64,000 nt of DNA from Rosa chinensis (Eukaryota; Streptophyta; Magnoliopsida; Rosales; Rosaceae), in NCBI RefSeq assembly GCF_002994745.2, contig NC_037094.1, forward strand, positions 42,235,139 to 42,299,138, read 5' to 3'. Both the position numbers and the translations under genes were made by a program. Positions 35,291 to 47,479 of this stretch are shown one piece after another; position 1 is the stretch's first letter, and each line of letters begins with the position of its first letter. The notes under the pieces were generated by a model, which was given only the letters and a program-made list of their open reading frames with translations, was not told the DNA's origin and searched no databases.

Positions 35291-36144
35291 ATTGAGTAAG
35301 ACTGACAGTTTATGACTCAGCCGGTCTGCTGCAAATACCAAATCTGAAATAGTCTGTCCTTGTACGGACATCGCAGAGAGTGAGTGTCATGTGAGAATTA
35401 TTTGGTAACTTCTTGTTACCTTGATTTTGGTGAAACAGGGAATGCATCTCCAAATCATTGGATGCATGGTGATGCAAACAATCGCAGGATTCTAGGCCAA
35501 CTAAACCCTTGCATAACATTTTTGGATATGGTATATCCAGATTGAAATCACCTTGGTATTGTTTAGTATAGTGAATCCAATGTCGAACAAATTTGATTCC
35601 TTATATTGTTTTCATTTTCGATAAATAAAAGAATTACCTTGTACAGTGCATATAACTGTTTTTCGTTTTGTTTTGATGAATTCAAACAATCCTGTGGAAC
35701 CGCAGATTCAGATATGTCAATATTTGCTTATTGTGATGTTAAGATGGCGTGGCTCTGTTGGTTGAGAATTAGCTTTGCTTTTTCAGCATCCGTTTTTGAC
35801 CAGGAGGGTTACAATTTTTTTGTAAGGGTTTAAATTGAGGTGTATCTTCAGTGCTGCGAAGCTTACATTGTTAAGAGGAGTTTGGCCTCAATTTAATGTT
35901 CTCCTGAGAAGACTATTACATCCTGCTATGGGCAGTTACCAGCACAAAGCTAATGTCAAAGTATGTGGATTCTAAAAGCTGTGCTGGAACTACTTAGAAT
36001 AATATAGAAAGAAAATATCTTGTACAAGCATGCAGGATTCTCTCTCTTTTTCAATTTTTACATGGAAAAAGGTCAATTTGTTTTCTCCCAAGGCGGGGTA
36101 ATGAAACACTGTCATCTTACATCCGAAAGGGATTTATCCCACAC
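35291..36144. other. Convergent 3' intergenic region between SHMT and AKT2
   Basis: About 850 bp for both 3' UTRs, since the genes are tail to tail. No other gene seen. Confidence 0.6.
35624..35629 (+). terminator. Candidate polyadenylation signal of the SHMT gene
   Basis: AATAAA about 335 bp after the stop, in AT-rich sequence. Plant signals are loose, so this is only a candidate. Confidence 0.35.
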
Positions 36145-39100
36145 TTAATTTGTGTCCTCCACTATATATATGAAAAGCTTGTCATTATCTCTAATCACTT
36201 CGATACAGTCTATTTCTGCTCCTCCTTCATCCGTTAATATTACATTCTCTGGATCAAACCCAAACTTTTCACCTGTTTCAAATGATCAGAACATTAGAAA
36301 TTTATTGCTGAATCTTTCAGTTATTTAAAGATTTCTAGGCATCCAACTATGACACTTTCCAGCATGAACATTACTGCTTGTGCAGAAAATGAGGATGTAA
36401 AACACTGGACCCAATAAACTTTTAACTATCCGGGAATGAATCAACAAGTGTTTTAGAAGTAACACCAACATCGAAGAATTCTAGTATTCTGGGTCTATCA
36501 AGAGATTTGCTAGGTTCAACTATCAACCCCGCTCATAATTTTCTAAAAAGAACAAATCGCAAAAGTTCTACTAGAATTAACACTGACAATTTCAGATGCG
36601 CCAAACTTGTTGATAATTAATGAACTACAACAGAATAATATTACCATTTGTTTCAAGACATCTTTGATCAATGATAGTAGAAAAATGATGAAATAGACAA
36701 CCTTGATAGACAAGAAAACGGCTTGCCAAAGAAAGTTAAAACTCATAAAAATCTTGTGCTGCTAAATCTCTAGGCCGGGGAAGCAAAGTGTCATACAATA
36801 CATCATGGAAATAATTTAATTATCATATGTCCTACTAGGCTTCTTTGAATTGAGAAAGTTTAAAATATCTTAGCAGTTGATGCTTGATAGCATTAAGAAA
36901 TGTACCTGCAATATTTTTGAGCTCCTCTAGTGAATGAGGCAATCTAATCAACCTCCCGGCTTCAGTGCAACAGGTGTTTCTCCTCGTCACAGGATGACCT
37001 CTATATATGCTCACTCTTGGAAAATTCACTCCATTGGATTTTTTCCAATCAACATTTTTCTCTCCATCATTTCTGAACAAAAGCACTTCATTCAGGGTAG
37101 GGTCTGGCACTGTAATCCGGTGTCCAACCTCTCGTTTTTGCAGCATATCGCTTAAGGTTTGTGAAGGAAATAAGTAGTCATGTGAAACATTGGTGACATC
37201 TGCTCCATTCATCACCAGCAAGTTTACCATGTCTACGTTGTTTTCTTCCATGGCTACTTGTACTGCTGTTTTTCCGTCGAAATCCTTTGAGTCAACATGC
37301 AATTCATGCTTCAACAGTTCCTTCATCACAGTCAGATCGTTTCTTCTGGCAGCTGTGCATAGAAGATCACCGGAAGTGTAGGGATAAGAAAAGGCAGCAT
37401 AATAGTAGAGGGTCTTGAATATGGAATGGTGCTTTGCTGCAATTGCTTCCCATATTGCCGTGTTACCATTAGTGTCTGCCATTTACGTCATATAAAAGCT
37501 GATGAGTGTATAACAGAGAATTGTGGCTAGCTGATATGTTTCCTTCTTGGGGAGGAAAATATTTGAGAATGATATATCAATTAATTACCTCTTACATGTA
37601 TGTTACAAGCATACTTGAGAAGTACTAAGACACATTCTTCATGCCCGTTTGATGCTGCCACATGCTGGTGCATTATAAAGAAACACCTAATTCAGTTGTC
37701 CCGTCATGTTTTCTTATTGGACAGTGCCATCTGTTTAGTCACTGCAGTTCCTAATATGCTCATTTGTTCAAGATGGTATTACACTGTTTGATTAATGACA
37801 GTGATGAAATAACAAACGCTACTTGATTAGGAAGCTCCTTTGGCCAAATACATGATGAAAGTTAAGTTTCAAGATTTTTTATACTCTATCAGTAAAAGGC
37901 TCTATTTTGTTGTTCTGGGTTTCTCGTTTTGTTTTTTTGTCTGCCATTAGTTAAAAAAAACAATTTAAATAGCTGAGGCTAGAAATCAAAGAAATATACC
38001 AGAGGTGTTCTTCCTTTGGAGTCTCCAATGTCAGGATCCAACTTTGACTTGAGGAGCTCTTCAAGAAGTGCAGCATTCCCTTTGCTGGCAATAGTCAATA
38101 AGTCAAATGCTAAACTTGGATCACCCATGGCCTCATCTTCCCCACTCTCAGCCAATATTTCTCCAATTCTCAGATCCTTGAGCTTTTTGTGATGCTGCGA
38201 TGCAACATAGACAGGCCTTAGACCATTTTTTTTCCCTTAAAAGAGAAATAAGGACGAAAGTACGAAACATTGAGGAAGCTTGAAATATAATGCCATGTTT
38301 ACCAACCTGCTTGAAATTCTTAAGCATTTGAGCATTGTCTTCTTGTTTGATCTGCATTGCTTCTATTAGTGCAGTGGTTTTGAGTCTCAAGAGTTGTGAA
38401 AGTGTTTTTGTCCGATATGTAAAGCTTTGAGGCCTCCAACAAAGTGCACCAACTTCCCGGCAACAAAGTGCACCTACTTCTCCAAACATGTCCCCAGATT
38501 TCAAAGTCCCGACGACTAGCTCTTTATCCATCTCACAATCAATGATTTCCACTTCTCCAGAAACAATGATGTATATATCATCGGGTGCTTCGTTTTGCAT
38601 TACAACATCTTCTCTTGGTGGTATGTACTCTGCCTTCATGTTTGCAACCTGGTCGATCATCAATAATTTGGTTATATATGCTGTTAGATTACGTAAGTCC
38701 TGATTGGTGTTTCAAGATTTTCTGTTCAACTATTTAAGCAGGAGATTCAAGTTTCCGCACAAGACCAAAGTAACAATGAAATTTTAGAGGCCATTTTACA
38801 ATAAAAACACCAAAGTAAAAGAAAAAGGCAAAAGATACATGTTTCTGTTTATATCAGATATTACTTGTGTCTCAGACTATGAATCTAAGCCATTATTTTC
38901 CCAATGAAAACCAATGTAATATTACAAGTGGGATGGAGGTGTGTGTTAGCCTACCAGAATTAGAAGTATTTCCCTTGAGACACCCTTGAAAAGATAAACT
39001 TCTTTTACTGTTGGCAGGAACAAATGTTGACAGATGCTTTTACAAATTGACTTGGGGAGCTGTTCAATTATTTGCTGCTGGTTCAAGCTCTCAGCCTTAA

Positions 39101-42100
39101 ATCTCAAGCAAATATAGGCCAGAATTTGATTCTTCAACCTTGGAGGCAAGCGATTGCGGTCAACAAAGTTTGATGCTGCTTCAACGCTGTTTCTCTGCAA
39201 AACAAAAACAAACAAACCCCAATTGACATGGATCAAATAACATTTAAACTGATTAAGGACAATATTCGGTCTCTAGCTAGATATCTAGTAGATGTGTACG
39301 GTATTCTCTGCAGACTGAACTCAGCTGATTTCACATTCATACAAAGAGTCCAACCAATTAATTAATGGCCTTGATTGACAGGATGTGTAACATATGGAAA
39401 TTGCCAAGATGAATTGGTATATGAATTTAAAGAAAGTAAGTACTTACAAATTCCATGGTACGGCGAGTGCCTTCAACAACTAAGTTTGTCATGTTGCCAA
39501 TTAGGTAAGCAGTAAGGCCGAGGTTGAAAAGCATGTATAAAATGATGAAGATCATTTCCATGGTGTTCACTGCATGGAGGTCACCATAACCAACGGTGGA
39601 CATGGTGGTGATGGACCAGTAGAGGGCTGAAATGTAGCGGATCCACAGACTCGTCTCTCTGAAATTGGGAATAACAGCTCCAATCCATGTCCTCCCTTGG
39701 TGCGGGTATCGGTCTGCTAGCAGGTAGTACAGGCACCCAGCACAATGTACTGTAAACAGTGTCACCTGTACCAATATCAAACTTCACCAATATCATCATC
39801 ATCATCATCATATATTCCTCATGACATTCTCTTCAAATCTTAACTAAGACTAGATGCATTGCAGAGACAATAGAGAACTTATCACCGTAGCTTGAAGTTA
39901 TTTACAGTACGCAAGTGCTTTAAGGTTTTGTCATTTTACAGTAAGATTTAGACTGGTATATATGTTTTTAATTTTCATCCAATGATTCAAGCACTTACGT
40001 AATAGTTACACACATACATATAGATATAAATATGTAGATAGGACTACTTACAGATAAAAGCCTGGCGCATCTGACCCAGAAGTAGCTAAACCTGATGTCC
40101 TTCTCAAGCCTGCAGCGGGAGAGAAAATAATTAACATGCATGTGACTGAATGAGTAAGTTTGAGGCTGCTTGCTCGCTGAATATACCGACCTTGTGAAGA
40201 GTTGCTTTGCTCGTCTCAATCGCCAAAATCGGAGCAATCCCAAGAGAGAGTAGGAGAGACCGAGTTTGTGTTTGCCTATAATCTCGAAGGGGAGGGTTGA
40301 TGCCAAATCCATAACAAACCATGTCGAAAGATATCTATTTTGACAGTTGCAATAAAAAGCCTACAATTAAAACAAGGAAAAACTCTCCCTACAGTACCCA
40401 AACTATCACACTATGCAATTTTAGATACATAAACGAATCCAATATAATTGTAGCCGAATGAAAATGCTCATGTGACACATATTTTGAGGGTCAAAATATA
40501 AAAGCGGTGTAATTATTTGCTAGCACCATTTTACACCTCACTATGTGCCACGTAACTACGTAAGTATACTTAACGAGTTATTGAGTGAAATTGTCACGAT
40601 GAAGTAGTTCAAATCCAACAAGATTTGTTTTTTCTTTTTTTGAATCAGAGAAATTGTATATTTATCATAAGCTATAATATGCCGTTACATATCGTTCTGT
40701 TGTCATTTAAGGTTATAGACAGACAAGAAGCTAGTGGTAGTACCTACAAGTGGTACGCATTATACATTCAAATATGTAGAGGTAGCAAAAAATGGAGAGA
40801 CTTCTCTTCCTCGAGAAACCCTAACACCCTAAGATCGGTTTGTTTCTGACTGAGTACTCGAGCTCGTTCGGCGGCGCTCTGACCGGTGTTGGCTTGCGGC
40901 CTCGCCGACCTTGGGATCTGCAGCCGGACGGGTATTCGATCCGGTAAGTTCAAGGGTGCTTCATGGATGGTTGCGCTCGAGGTAGATCCAGACAGCGTTC
41001 GGCTTGTATCTTTCTGGCAATATCCCTCGGATCGGCGGCGTAGTTGCGCTAATCAAGACCGGCGACATGGTTCTGAATTGACGATGGGTGTAGACGGTGA
41101 GGTACTGGTCCGGCAGGATTCGGGATTGGGTCTTTACAGTGTGCGCTGTGATTGCATTGGGCGCGGTGGTTTGGGTCGATGTGGCGGGGTGTAGATCGAT
41201 GTGGCAAAGACAGTGGCAGAGGCGTTGGGCTTGGTGCGTACGACATGGTGTTAGGGGATGCTGGGCCTGGACCAAGCCTGCTTGATGGGCTCTGGAGTTG
41301 GACTATTCCATTTGGATGCTCTTGGGCTTACTATTTTGGGCTGGGGTGTTTTAACTCTAGGCTCATCCTATGTTTTTAGTTTTGTCTAATTATAATAAAT
41401 TTTTAGTATTTAAGAAACTAGACACCGATGTGCACTCTATGTATCTCTAGCGCATTTGGAGTAGTACCAAAAGAGGGTATTTGCTATCCAACAAGATTTG
41501 TTAATAGAGTTTAGGTCAAAAAATTGCATTCCATGTTAATGCAAATATTTTCGGTGATAAGTCCTCTTATCTTTCCAAAAATAAATAAATAAATAAAAGA
41601 ATTCTACCTTTTCACACTCGTTTTTACTATTATTTACTACCCTGTCCTAATTCTAGTTCGTTGCAACAAATTTTAACAATTAAATTTTAGCTCATAGCAC
41701 ACACTTTTGCGTATGAGCTGATTTTTTTTCCAGTATATCTTGCTTTCATCTATAGAGTTTTTTTTTTTTTTTTTTTTTCTCTTTTCTTTTAAGCAGAAGA
41801 TAACAATACATTTTGTTAGAGGGGAATATTGTAGATAGTGGCCCACTACAGAGAACGATAGAAAGAGTCACTACTAAAATAACTATACCTGCTCTACTGG
41901 TATAGCATAGTTTATAACGACGCTTTTAGGTGTAGAACTAATTTTGTTGATTTAAAAAAAAAAAAAATTTAGGGAAAATGAAGATATATTTTTGTGATTG
42001 AAACATCAAACGACAGTACAAGGTCAATTTAGAGTGGTTCTTTACATTCGTTGCTCATATAAGCACTGACCGCACCCTCTTACATTTGTTGTTATTAATT

Positions 42101-43314
42101 TTGTTTAAATAAGTTTTTTCTGGGACCATTTTTTGTTTAAATGAGTTGATTCTTCATCCTCCTTTGAAGTGGCGAAAGACTTAACTAAACCCTCTAGTGT
42201 CCAAAGAGAGGAGCAGTTTAGGCGAAAAGATGGTACTAATTAATATGGCCTACCTGTAATTAGGAGATATTAGGTGATTAATTTGGTTGAGAACACGCCC
42301 AATTTGCCCAAATCGAGTATAATATTAATGCATGCATGGATTGATTGATTCAAATTTGCAATCATAACCACGTGGCTGGGGCCGGATTAATAATCAAATG
42401 CATGACATACCATAAAAGTGACCACCACAAACCCACCACAAAACTTTAATTTGTTATCCTCATCGATCAAGTCAGTCCTCTCTATCTTTTCCTTCTGTAT
42501 CCATTGCAAGTAGGCTAAGAACAAAAAAGTTTGCCTCTTTTCTTTTCTCTAATAAAAAGTTTATTTGATACTTCTCATAGCTAGCAAGGTATGAATTTTC
42601 CAAAAGTTTATTTTCTTTTTTATTGTAGGAGGATTATTGATGTTTTCAAATTTCAATCAAAGAAGAAAGAAAAAGAAATTAGAAGTAAGGAAGTGACCTT
42701 GTAGCGATCTTATTGGAGTCGAGAACAAGTAATTGAGTTCTGGGATCAATATATGCGACGAAGAATGTCAATATGATATCGATGCCGAAAAATAGATCAA
42801 CAATGTAGTCTGCTAAGTAGAGAGGCTTGCTGCTTTTTCCCGACGACGACATGAGAAAAGCAACCTCAAACGGGTATACCCAGGCTGAGTAAGCCACCAA
42901 AAGCACCATAAATGTCTCCCAACTCCTGCAGATATGGGAATTCGGTCTCGTTAATTATACTTGTTATATATGCATGTCTAATCGGATGGTGGCAGCTAGA
43001 GCCTAGAGGTACCTGTATCTGGAGTCCATGGGTAAAATAATCCAGCCTTTTGAGTGCATTTGAGTCGGCTGGTTGTAGCTAGAGGCACCCAAAGGAGGAA
43101 GTATAAGCTTTGAGAGGTTTCTCAAGTTGAGATCCGACGACGATGATATGTTTGAGTACATCATTTGATCATTATTCTTGTAATTGTGATGTTGATCATG
43201 AGGTGGTTGATCTTGATCATGAGGTGGTTGATCACCATCAGATGCTTCATGACGACCTTTGATCACCTGCTGCCCATTTTGGCCTAATTTCCAGCCACAA
43301 ACCTTGTTCTGCAT
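36145..43314 (-). CDS. AKT2: AKT2-type Shaker potassium channel
   Basis: Eleven coding exons, all GT..AG: 43013-43314, 42698-42925, 40191-40334, 40052-40109, 39448-39765, 38955-39194, 38307-38648, 38000-38194, 37589-37664, 36906-37475, 36145-36272; total 866 aa. Membrane core S1-S6 includes the S4 sensor [14 protein letters not shown] and the pore TVGYGD at 301-306. Next come a C-linker, a cyclic-nucleotide-binding domain (about 410-520), ankyrin repeats (about 560-700) and a KHA domain ([10 protein letters not shown] onward). Segments such as [16 protein letters not shown] and [21 protein letters not shown] are those of AKT2/3, a weakly rectifying plasma-membrane K+ channel of phloem and guard cells regulated by phosphorylation. 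Odd: an 8-residue tandem duplication (487-494/495-502) in the nucleotide-binding domain, and a shortened stretch before S4. The final exon ends [16 protein letters not shown]. Confidence 0.93.
40630..41485 (-). mobile_element. Non-LTR retroelement insertion in AKT2 intron 2
   Basis: Flanked by a perfect 17-bp duplication ATCCAACAAGATTTGTT (40613-40629 and 41486-41502). A T-rich start (TTTCTTTTTTTG) implies a poly(A) tail on the minus strand, as does the LINE-like 3' end at 40642-40700. The GC-rich body (40860-41240) looks instead like a plus-oriented LINE leader (GAGAAACCCTAACACCC near 40813). No RT domain. Could be a 5'-inverted LINE copy or a composite. Confidence 0.7.
41953..42085 (-). mobile_element. 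LINE 3'-end remnant in AKT2 intron 2
   Basis: An A run is followed by GAAGATATATTTTTGTGATTG and then TACATTCGTTGCTCA, a diverged match in the same orientation to 24762-24865 (GAAGATATATTCCTGTGATC; TACATTCGTTGCTCAAG). Both look like pieces of one LINE or SINE tail family. Confidence 0.5.
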
Positions 43315-44171
43315 CTTGTAGTTAATTATATATATGAGCTAGCTAGCTAGGCACACCAGCTTCTGCTTTTTCTGCTTCTTCAGGGTGATCTATACATATT
43401 GGCTGGCCAATTAAGATAGATTACTACTAGAACAACGAACTCTCAGCACCAGATTTCTAGTAGAGTGACCTTAACATGTTTCGACTTCAAGTAGCATATA
43501 TGCAGCTGCAGGGAGAGAGAGATATGTGAGTGGGGGCAAGTGGGTTCTGCAAGAAGTGAGTGAGCGAGTGAAGTGAGTGATGATGATGATGAAGAAGAAG
43601 TTAATTATTGAAGGTGTGGCGTGGGAGACTAGAGACTAGAGACCAGATATCTCCGCTCTCTAGTAAAGTAAACCAAACAAACAAACATCTGTAGGATAGG
43701 ATATGGCAGTACGTACTAGCTAGTAGGGACCCTGGGTATATATATGATCTGGTCCATAGGTGTGTGATTGAAATACGGACATGTGAAGCAATATGGAGCA
43801 CCTGATGATGAGTTGAGCTTGCTGATTCAGAGTGCATTTATATCGTGATAAGATGTCTCAACTCAACAAATCATGGTGGGGGAACGTACTACGCCTCTAT
43901 ACCCTACACCGCCCCTCTGCAATGGAGTTTTACATGTCTCAGTTTCATTCATATTGTACTGTACTTGGTTCACATACGATTATTCCTAGTTTCGACTCTT
44001 ACACACGGACTTAATTTCAGTATTTCACAAAGCATATATGTATTATATACGTAGGCCAATTCTTAGGTGCGGCTGCCCAATCAAGTCTCAGAATTTTTTA
44101 TCTTTGTTCTGAAATTATCCCTGATTTTTAAATATGAAATATTCAAAATACCCTCCTGTTTGAGCAGTGAT
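43315..44171. promoter_or_regulatory. AKT2 5' flank
   Basis: Leader and promoter region for the minus-strand AKT2 gene. It contains GAT/GAA short repeats (43580-43600) and GA-rich stretches. No specific TATA box or transcription-factor site can be assigned with confidence. Confidence 0.4.
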
Positions 44172-44828
44172 TAGGGGTCATCATGGGCCGGGTTAGGGCC
44201 GGCCCTACCTTAAATTTTAGGGCTAAGGGTCGGGCCTGCCTAGTCAAAGTCAACAAAATTTAAGGTCGGGTAAGGGCTTAAATATGCTAACCCTTACTCG
44301 CCCAAAAAACCCGATCTATTAGATCCGAAAGGACCGACCTTCCAAATAGGGCCGAAAAGGGCCTTATTTTGTTTAATAAAAAAAAACTTACATTTTTTTT
44401 TCTTAATGGTTATATATGTAATATAAGACATTATTTTTAGTTGATCATATTTAATATGTGTGTGTAATTCCATTTATTAATATTAGTTAAGGTGGTTATA
44501 TTCAATTAACTATCTCTCTAAATCTCCTAATATTAATTGTTATGTAACAAATAAAATAAAAACTAAAGAAAACAAAGCTTAATAAATCAATTAAGCTTAA
44601 ATTGCATATTATAGAAAAAAGAGAAACATAATTAAAAAATAGAAAATTATTAGGGCTTACTCGGGCGGGCCTAAAGGGCCGGGCTTGTCCCTAAAGGGTT
44701 CAAACGGGCCGGGCCGGGTTTCATTCTCATGGTCCATACCCTTCAGGCCGACCCACCCTAATGCAAGGGTCGGGTTGGACTTCGGCCCTACGGGTCGGGC
44801 GGGCCTAATGGTCAAATGATGACCCCTA
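44172..44828. mobile_element. Non-autonomous hAT element (657 bp)
   Basis: Perfect 13-bp TIRs (TAGGGGTCATCAT at 44172; ATGATGACCCCTA ending at 44828). The 8-bp target duplication GCAGTGAT/ACAGTGAT has one mismatch (44164-44171 and 44829-44836). The arms are rich in GGGCCGGGC motifs. No transposase. Its flank also carries a GTGGTGCGGCT-type segment of unknown meaning. Confidence 0.88.
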
Positions 44829-44836
44829 ACAGTGAT

Positions 44837-45922
44837 TGGTCAGCCGCACCTCCACGTGGTGCGGCTACCCCACAAGAATCACTCTATATACTTAATATAT
44901 TCTATAATTATTGGTGTCCTTTCACAGGACGATAATATATACTCGAATATGCCAACAATTAGGTTGATGTTACGTACATGGTCCAAGTTGTTTGATATCA
45001 CAACCATGAAATGTAATGAATGCATTTGCTCAAACGAATGAGTGTACCTCAAAAGTTGAAGCATCTCCCCATCAGAAACTATTTTTGCATGTAACTATCA
45101 CTTAATAGTATTGGACAACCTTCCGTCATTATGTAGCTAGTATGATGTGTCTCTAACCTGGAAAGCAGTGGTCCTCTTTAGGGTTGTATAAGTGTTCACA
45201 CTTCTTGCAGAAAGTTTGTTGAGAAGTTAATATCGCATAATTTATTAATTACATATAAGAAAAAAAAAGCATGAGCACAAGCTAATGGCATTCTTCCAAT
45301 TAGAGGTAATCTAAATAATTAATGACATAGTTTCAAAAGAAAGATTTCTGTTGCATTCCGCAGTTTCATCAATCAAGTCTTGAAGGTAGCTGCACTAGCC
45401 TTTTTTTTTTTTATATAAAAAAAAAGGTGGTTTAAATGTTGTAACAGAATAGCTCTATATTAGAAAATTCGAGGCTTGCACCTCCTCGTTTGAGCTTGGG
45501 GCAATAGATTGTTTTTTAAAAGAACTTTTTTTTTTTTTTTTTTTGGGTGGGTGGTTCAGCTTCCCAAATTATCTTGTTTTGTCAAATATTAGAACTACGT
45601 GCTAAGTCATTCACCGGTGGAAATTGGAAAATATTTATGTGTCAGATTTTCCCACATAGAGTCATGGTCGTAGTTCAAATGAGAAAAGTTCAAAAAGACC
45701 GTATTTGCCAGCATTTGCACCGTATTTTTTGGAAGTCCATGTTTTATGACCCAACAACGTCGTTCCTAGCACTTTAAAAAAAAAAACAATGTGCATGTTA
45801 AATATTGGGGAGTGAAATTTGCACTTTTCAAATTGTCTTCACTCTCCAAATTGTAATATGCAGTCCTCGCCACTTTCTAAATTTAATATATTCTATGTTT
45901 CTTACAAACCCATTTCTTGTTC
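44837..45922. other. Spacer with poly(A)/(T) runs
   Basis: No gene. A 29-bp segment (TTTTGGAAGTCCATGTTTTA...) at 45727-45755 recurs at 45957-45985 at the start of the neighbouring LINE insertion. Confidence 0.5.
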
Positions 45923-45938
45923 AATCATCTCTTAGCTA

Positions 45939-46592
45939 GTTCCTTCCCCAATTCAATTTTGGAAGTCCATGTTTTATGACCCAACCTTGTTTTGGAACTA
46001 GTTATTGTCAGGCTAATCTTCATGTTTCTAAAAAGAAAGCTTCTAAGTCATTTCACATTAAATGGCAACCTCCTGATTCTCATAAGGTTAAACTAAATTT
46101 TGATGGTTATGTGAGAAATGATGTGGCTTCTACTGGCTTTGTGATTAGCAATAAAGATGGTAATCCACTCATTGTTGCTTCAAAGAAAATTGGTTAATTA
46201 GGGGTTTTTGTTGCTGAAGCAACTGCTCTTTGAGATGGTTTAAGTTCCGCTCTTTTGAATCATTTTACTCATGTTTGGATTGAAGGCAATTCAAAAGTGC
46301 TCATTGACTTTCTGCTCAACAGGATATCAACTCCTTGGACAATTAAGCTGTTTGTGCAAGATATTCGTCTCTTGGCTGATCAGTTTCAGTTCATCCAGTT
46401 TAGGCATATTTTTCGAGAAGCTAATTTTGTTGTAGATAAGTTAGCTGACCTTGGGCATGATATAATTAATCCTGGAGTATGGTTTTCTTGTCTCCCCATT
46501 TCTATGTCCCCAGCGTTCCATGTGGATCAGTTGGGTGAGGGTTGTGTTTGTGGTTGTTCGTTGTAGTTTTTCTTTTCTTGTATAAAAAAAAA
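45939..46592 (+). mobile_element. 5'-truncated LINE copy with RNase H domain
   Basis: Frame pieces encode an RVT_3 RNase H-like domain: KLNFDGYVRNDVASTGFVIS (46086), AEATAL, VWIEGNSKVLIDFL, and FRHIFREANFVVDKLADLGH near 46410. Two stops at 46196 and 46233 disrupt it. A poly(A) run ends the copy, and flanking repeats ATCATCTCTTAGCTA (45924-45938) and ATCATCTCTTATCTA (46593-46607) differ at one base, as expected of a target duplication. Reverse transcriptase is missing, removed by 5' truncation. Confidence 0.8.
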
Positions 46593-46607
46593 ATCATCTC
46601 TTATCTA

Positions 46608-47479
46608 CAAAACTAACAGATATCTAGTTTAGAAGAATATGTGATGGAAATTTGAATACTACTTGAATATGGAGAAATGATTATTAAATTTTTTTATACA
46701 CATGGCGGCTATTGCTGGTTCAGGGTGCATTCTTACACGGAGCTTGTTGTTGTTATTGTTGTTGTTGTTGTTGGGTCTGGGTTTGAGTCCCATACTGAGT
46801 CTGACTCTTCTTCAACTCATCTCCAGGCACAAGGATAAAAAGCAGTGTGCCTAAAGAAATTGAACATTTTTTTGCTTTGAATCCTCATCAATATTTGAAG
46901 AGCACACTAATGCTTGCTGCATGTGATGTAACCATCTCTCTGCCTCTTCTTGAGTAACCTCATAGCAGGATCCCTTTAAAATAGATGCAAAGTTTCAATC
47001 TTTCTCCAAGAATTTGAGCCAATTGTAAGAACAAATCCAAAAAAAAAAAAAAAAAAACACCTCTTCTGTGAGAGTAGAGAGGCGGCCCTCCCATTCTCTA
47101 CACGAAAAGCTCGAATTGGTTCTGAATCGTGTCAGTGAAACGTCATCAACATATCTATATCATGAGTTTCTTTTTTATGAGAGACCACAAGTTTATTTAT
47201 TGAATTAGATGAGAAGGAATGACAAATAGATCTAAACTTGTAAAATAAACCATTTCAAAGTTCAGGCATCTTCATTGGAAAATCCATGTCCGACATTAAG
47301 GTCCTTTTTTGGGTTTTTCATCAATTGATATTCACCTGCCTTTAGAGGAGGATGACTAGAGTCTGGAGGAAAGAAGGTCCCTGATGGGCATTTACAGAGA
47401 TATATAAAAGTCTGTAACTTTTACAGGGAAGAGGATGACTAGAGTTTGTAAGTTTTAGTTTCAATAGTTCTTAAATGGG
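46608..47479. other. Spacer with (GTT)n microsatellite
   Basis: (TTG)n at 46744-46773 and an A run at 47040-47057. No gene recognised. Confidence 0.6.

Larger units (their letters stand above)
40335..42697 (-). other. AKT2 intron 2 (2.36 kb), repeat-loaded
   Basis: By far the largest intron of the gene. It holds a non-LTR-like insertion (40630-41485) and a second LINE 3'-end remnant (41953-42085). The remainder is AT-rich without recognised features. Confidence 0.85.

Noticed and set aside
46711..46796. Possible second SINE: TGGTTCAGGGTGC and GGGTTTGAGTCCC around the (GTT)n run
   Set aside because: Box spacing is wrong and the match to tRNA boxes is loose.
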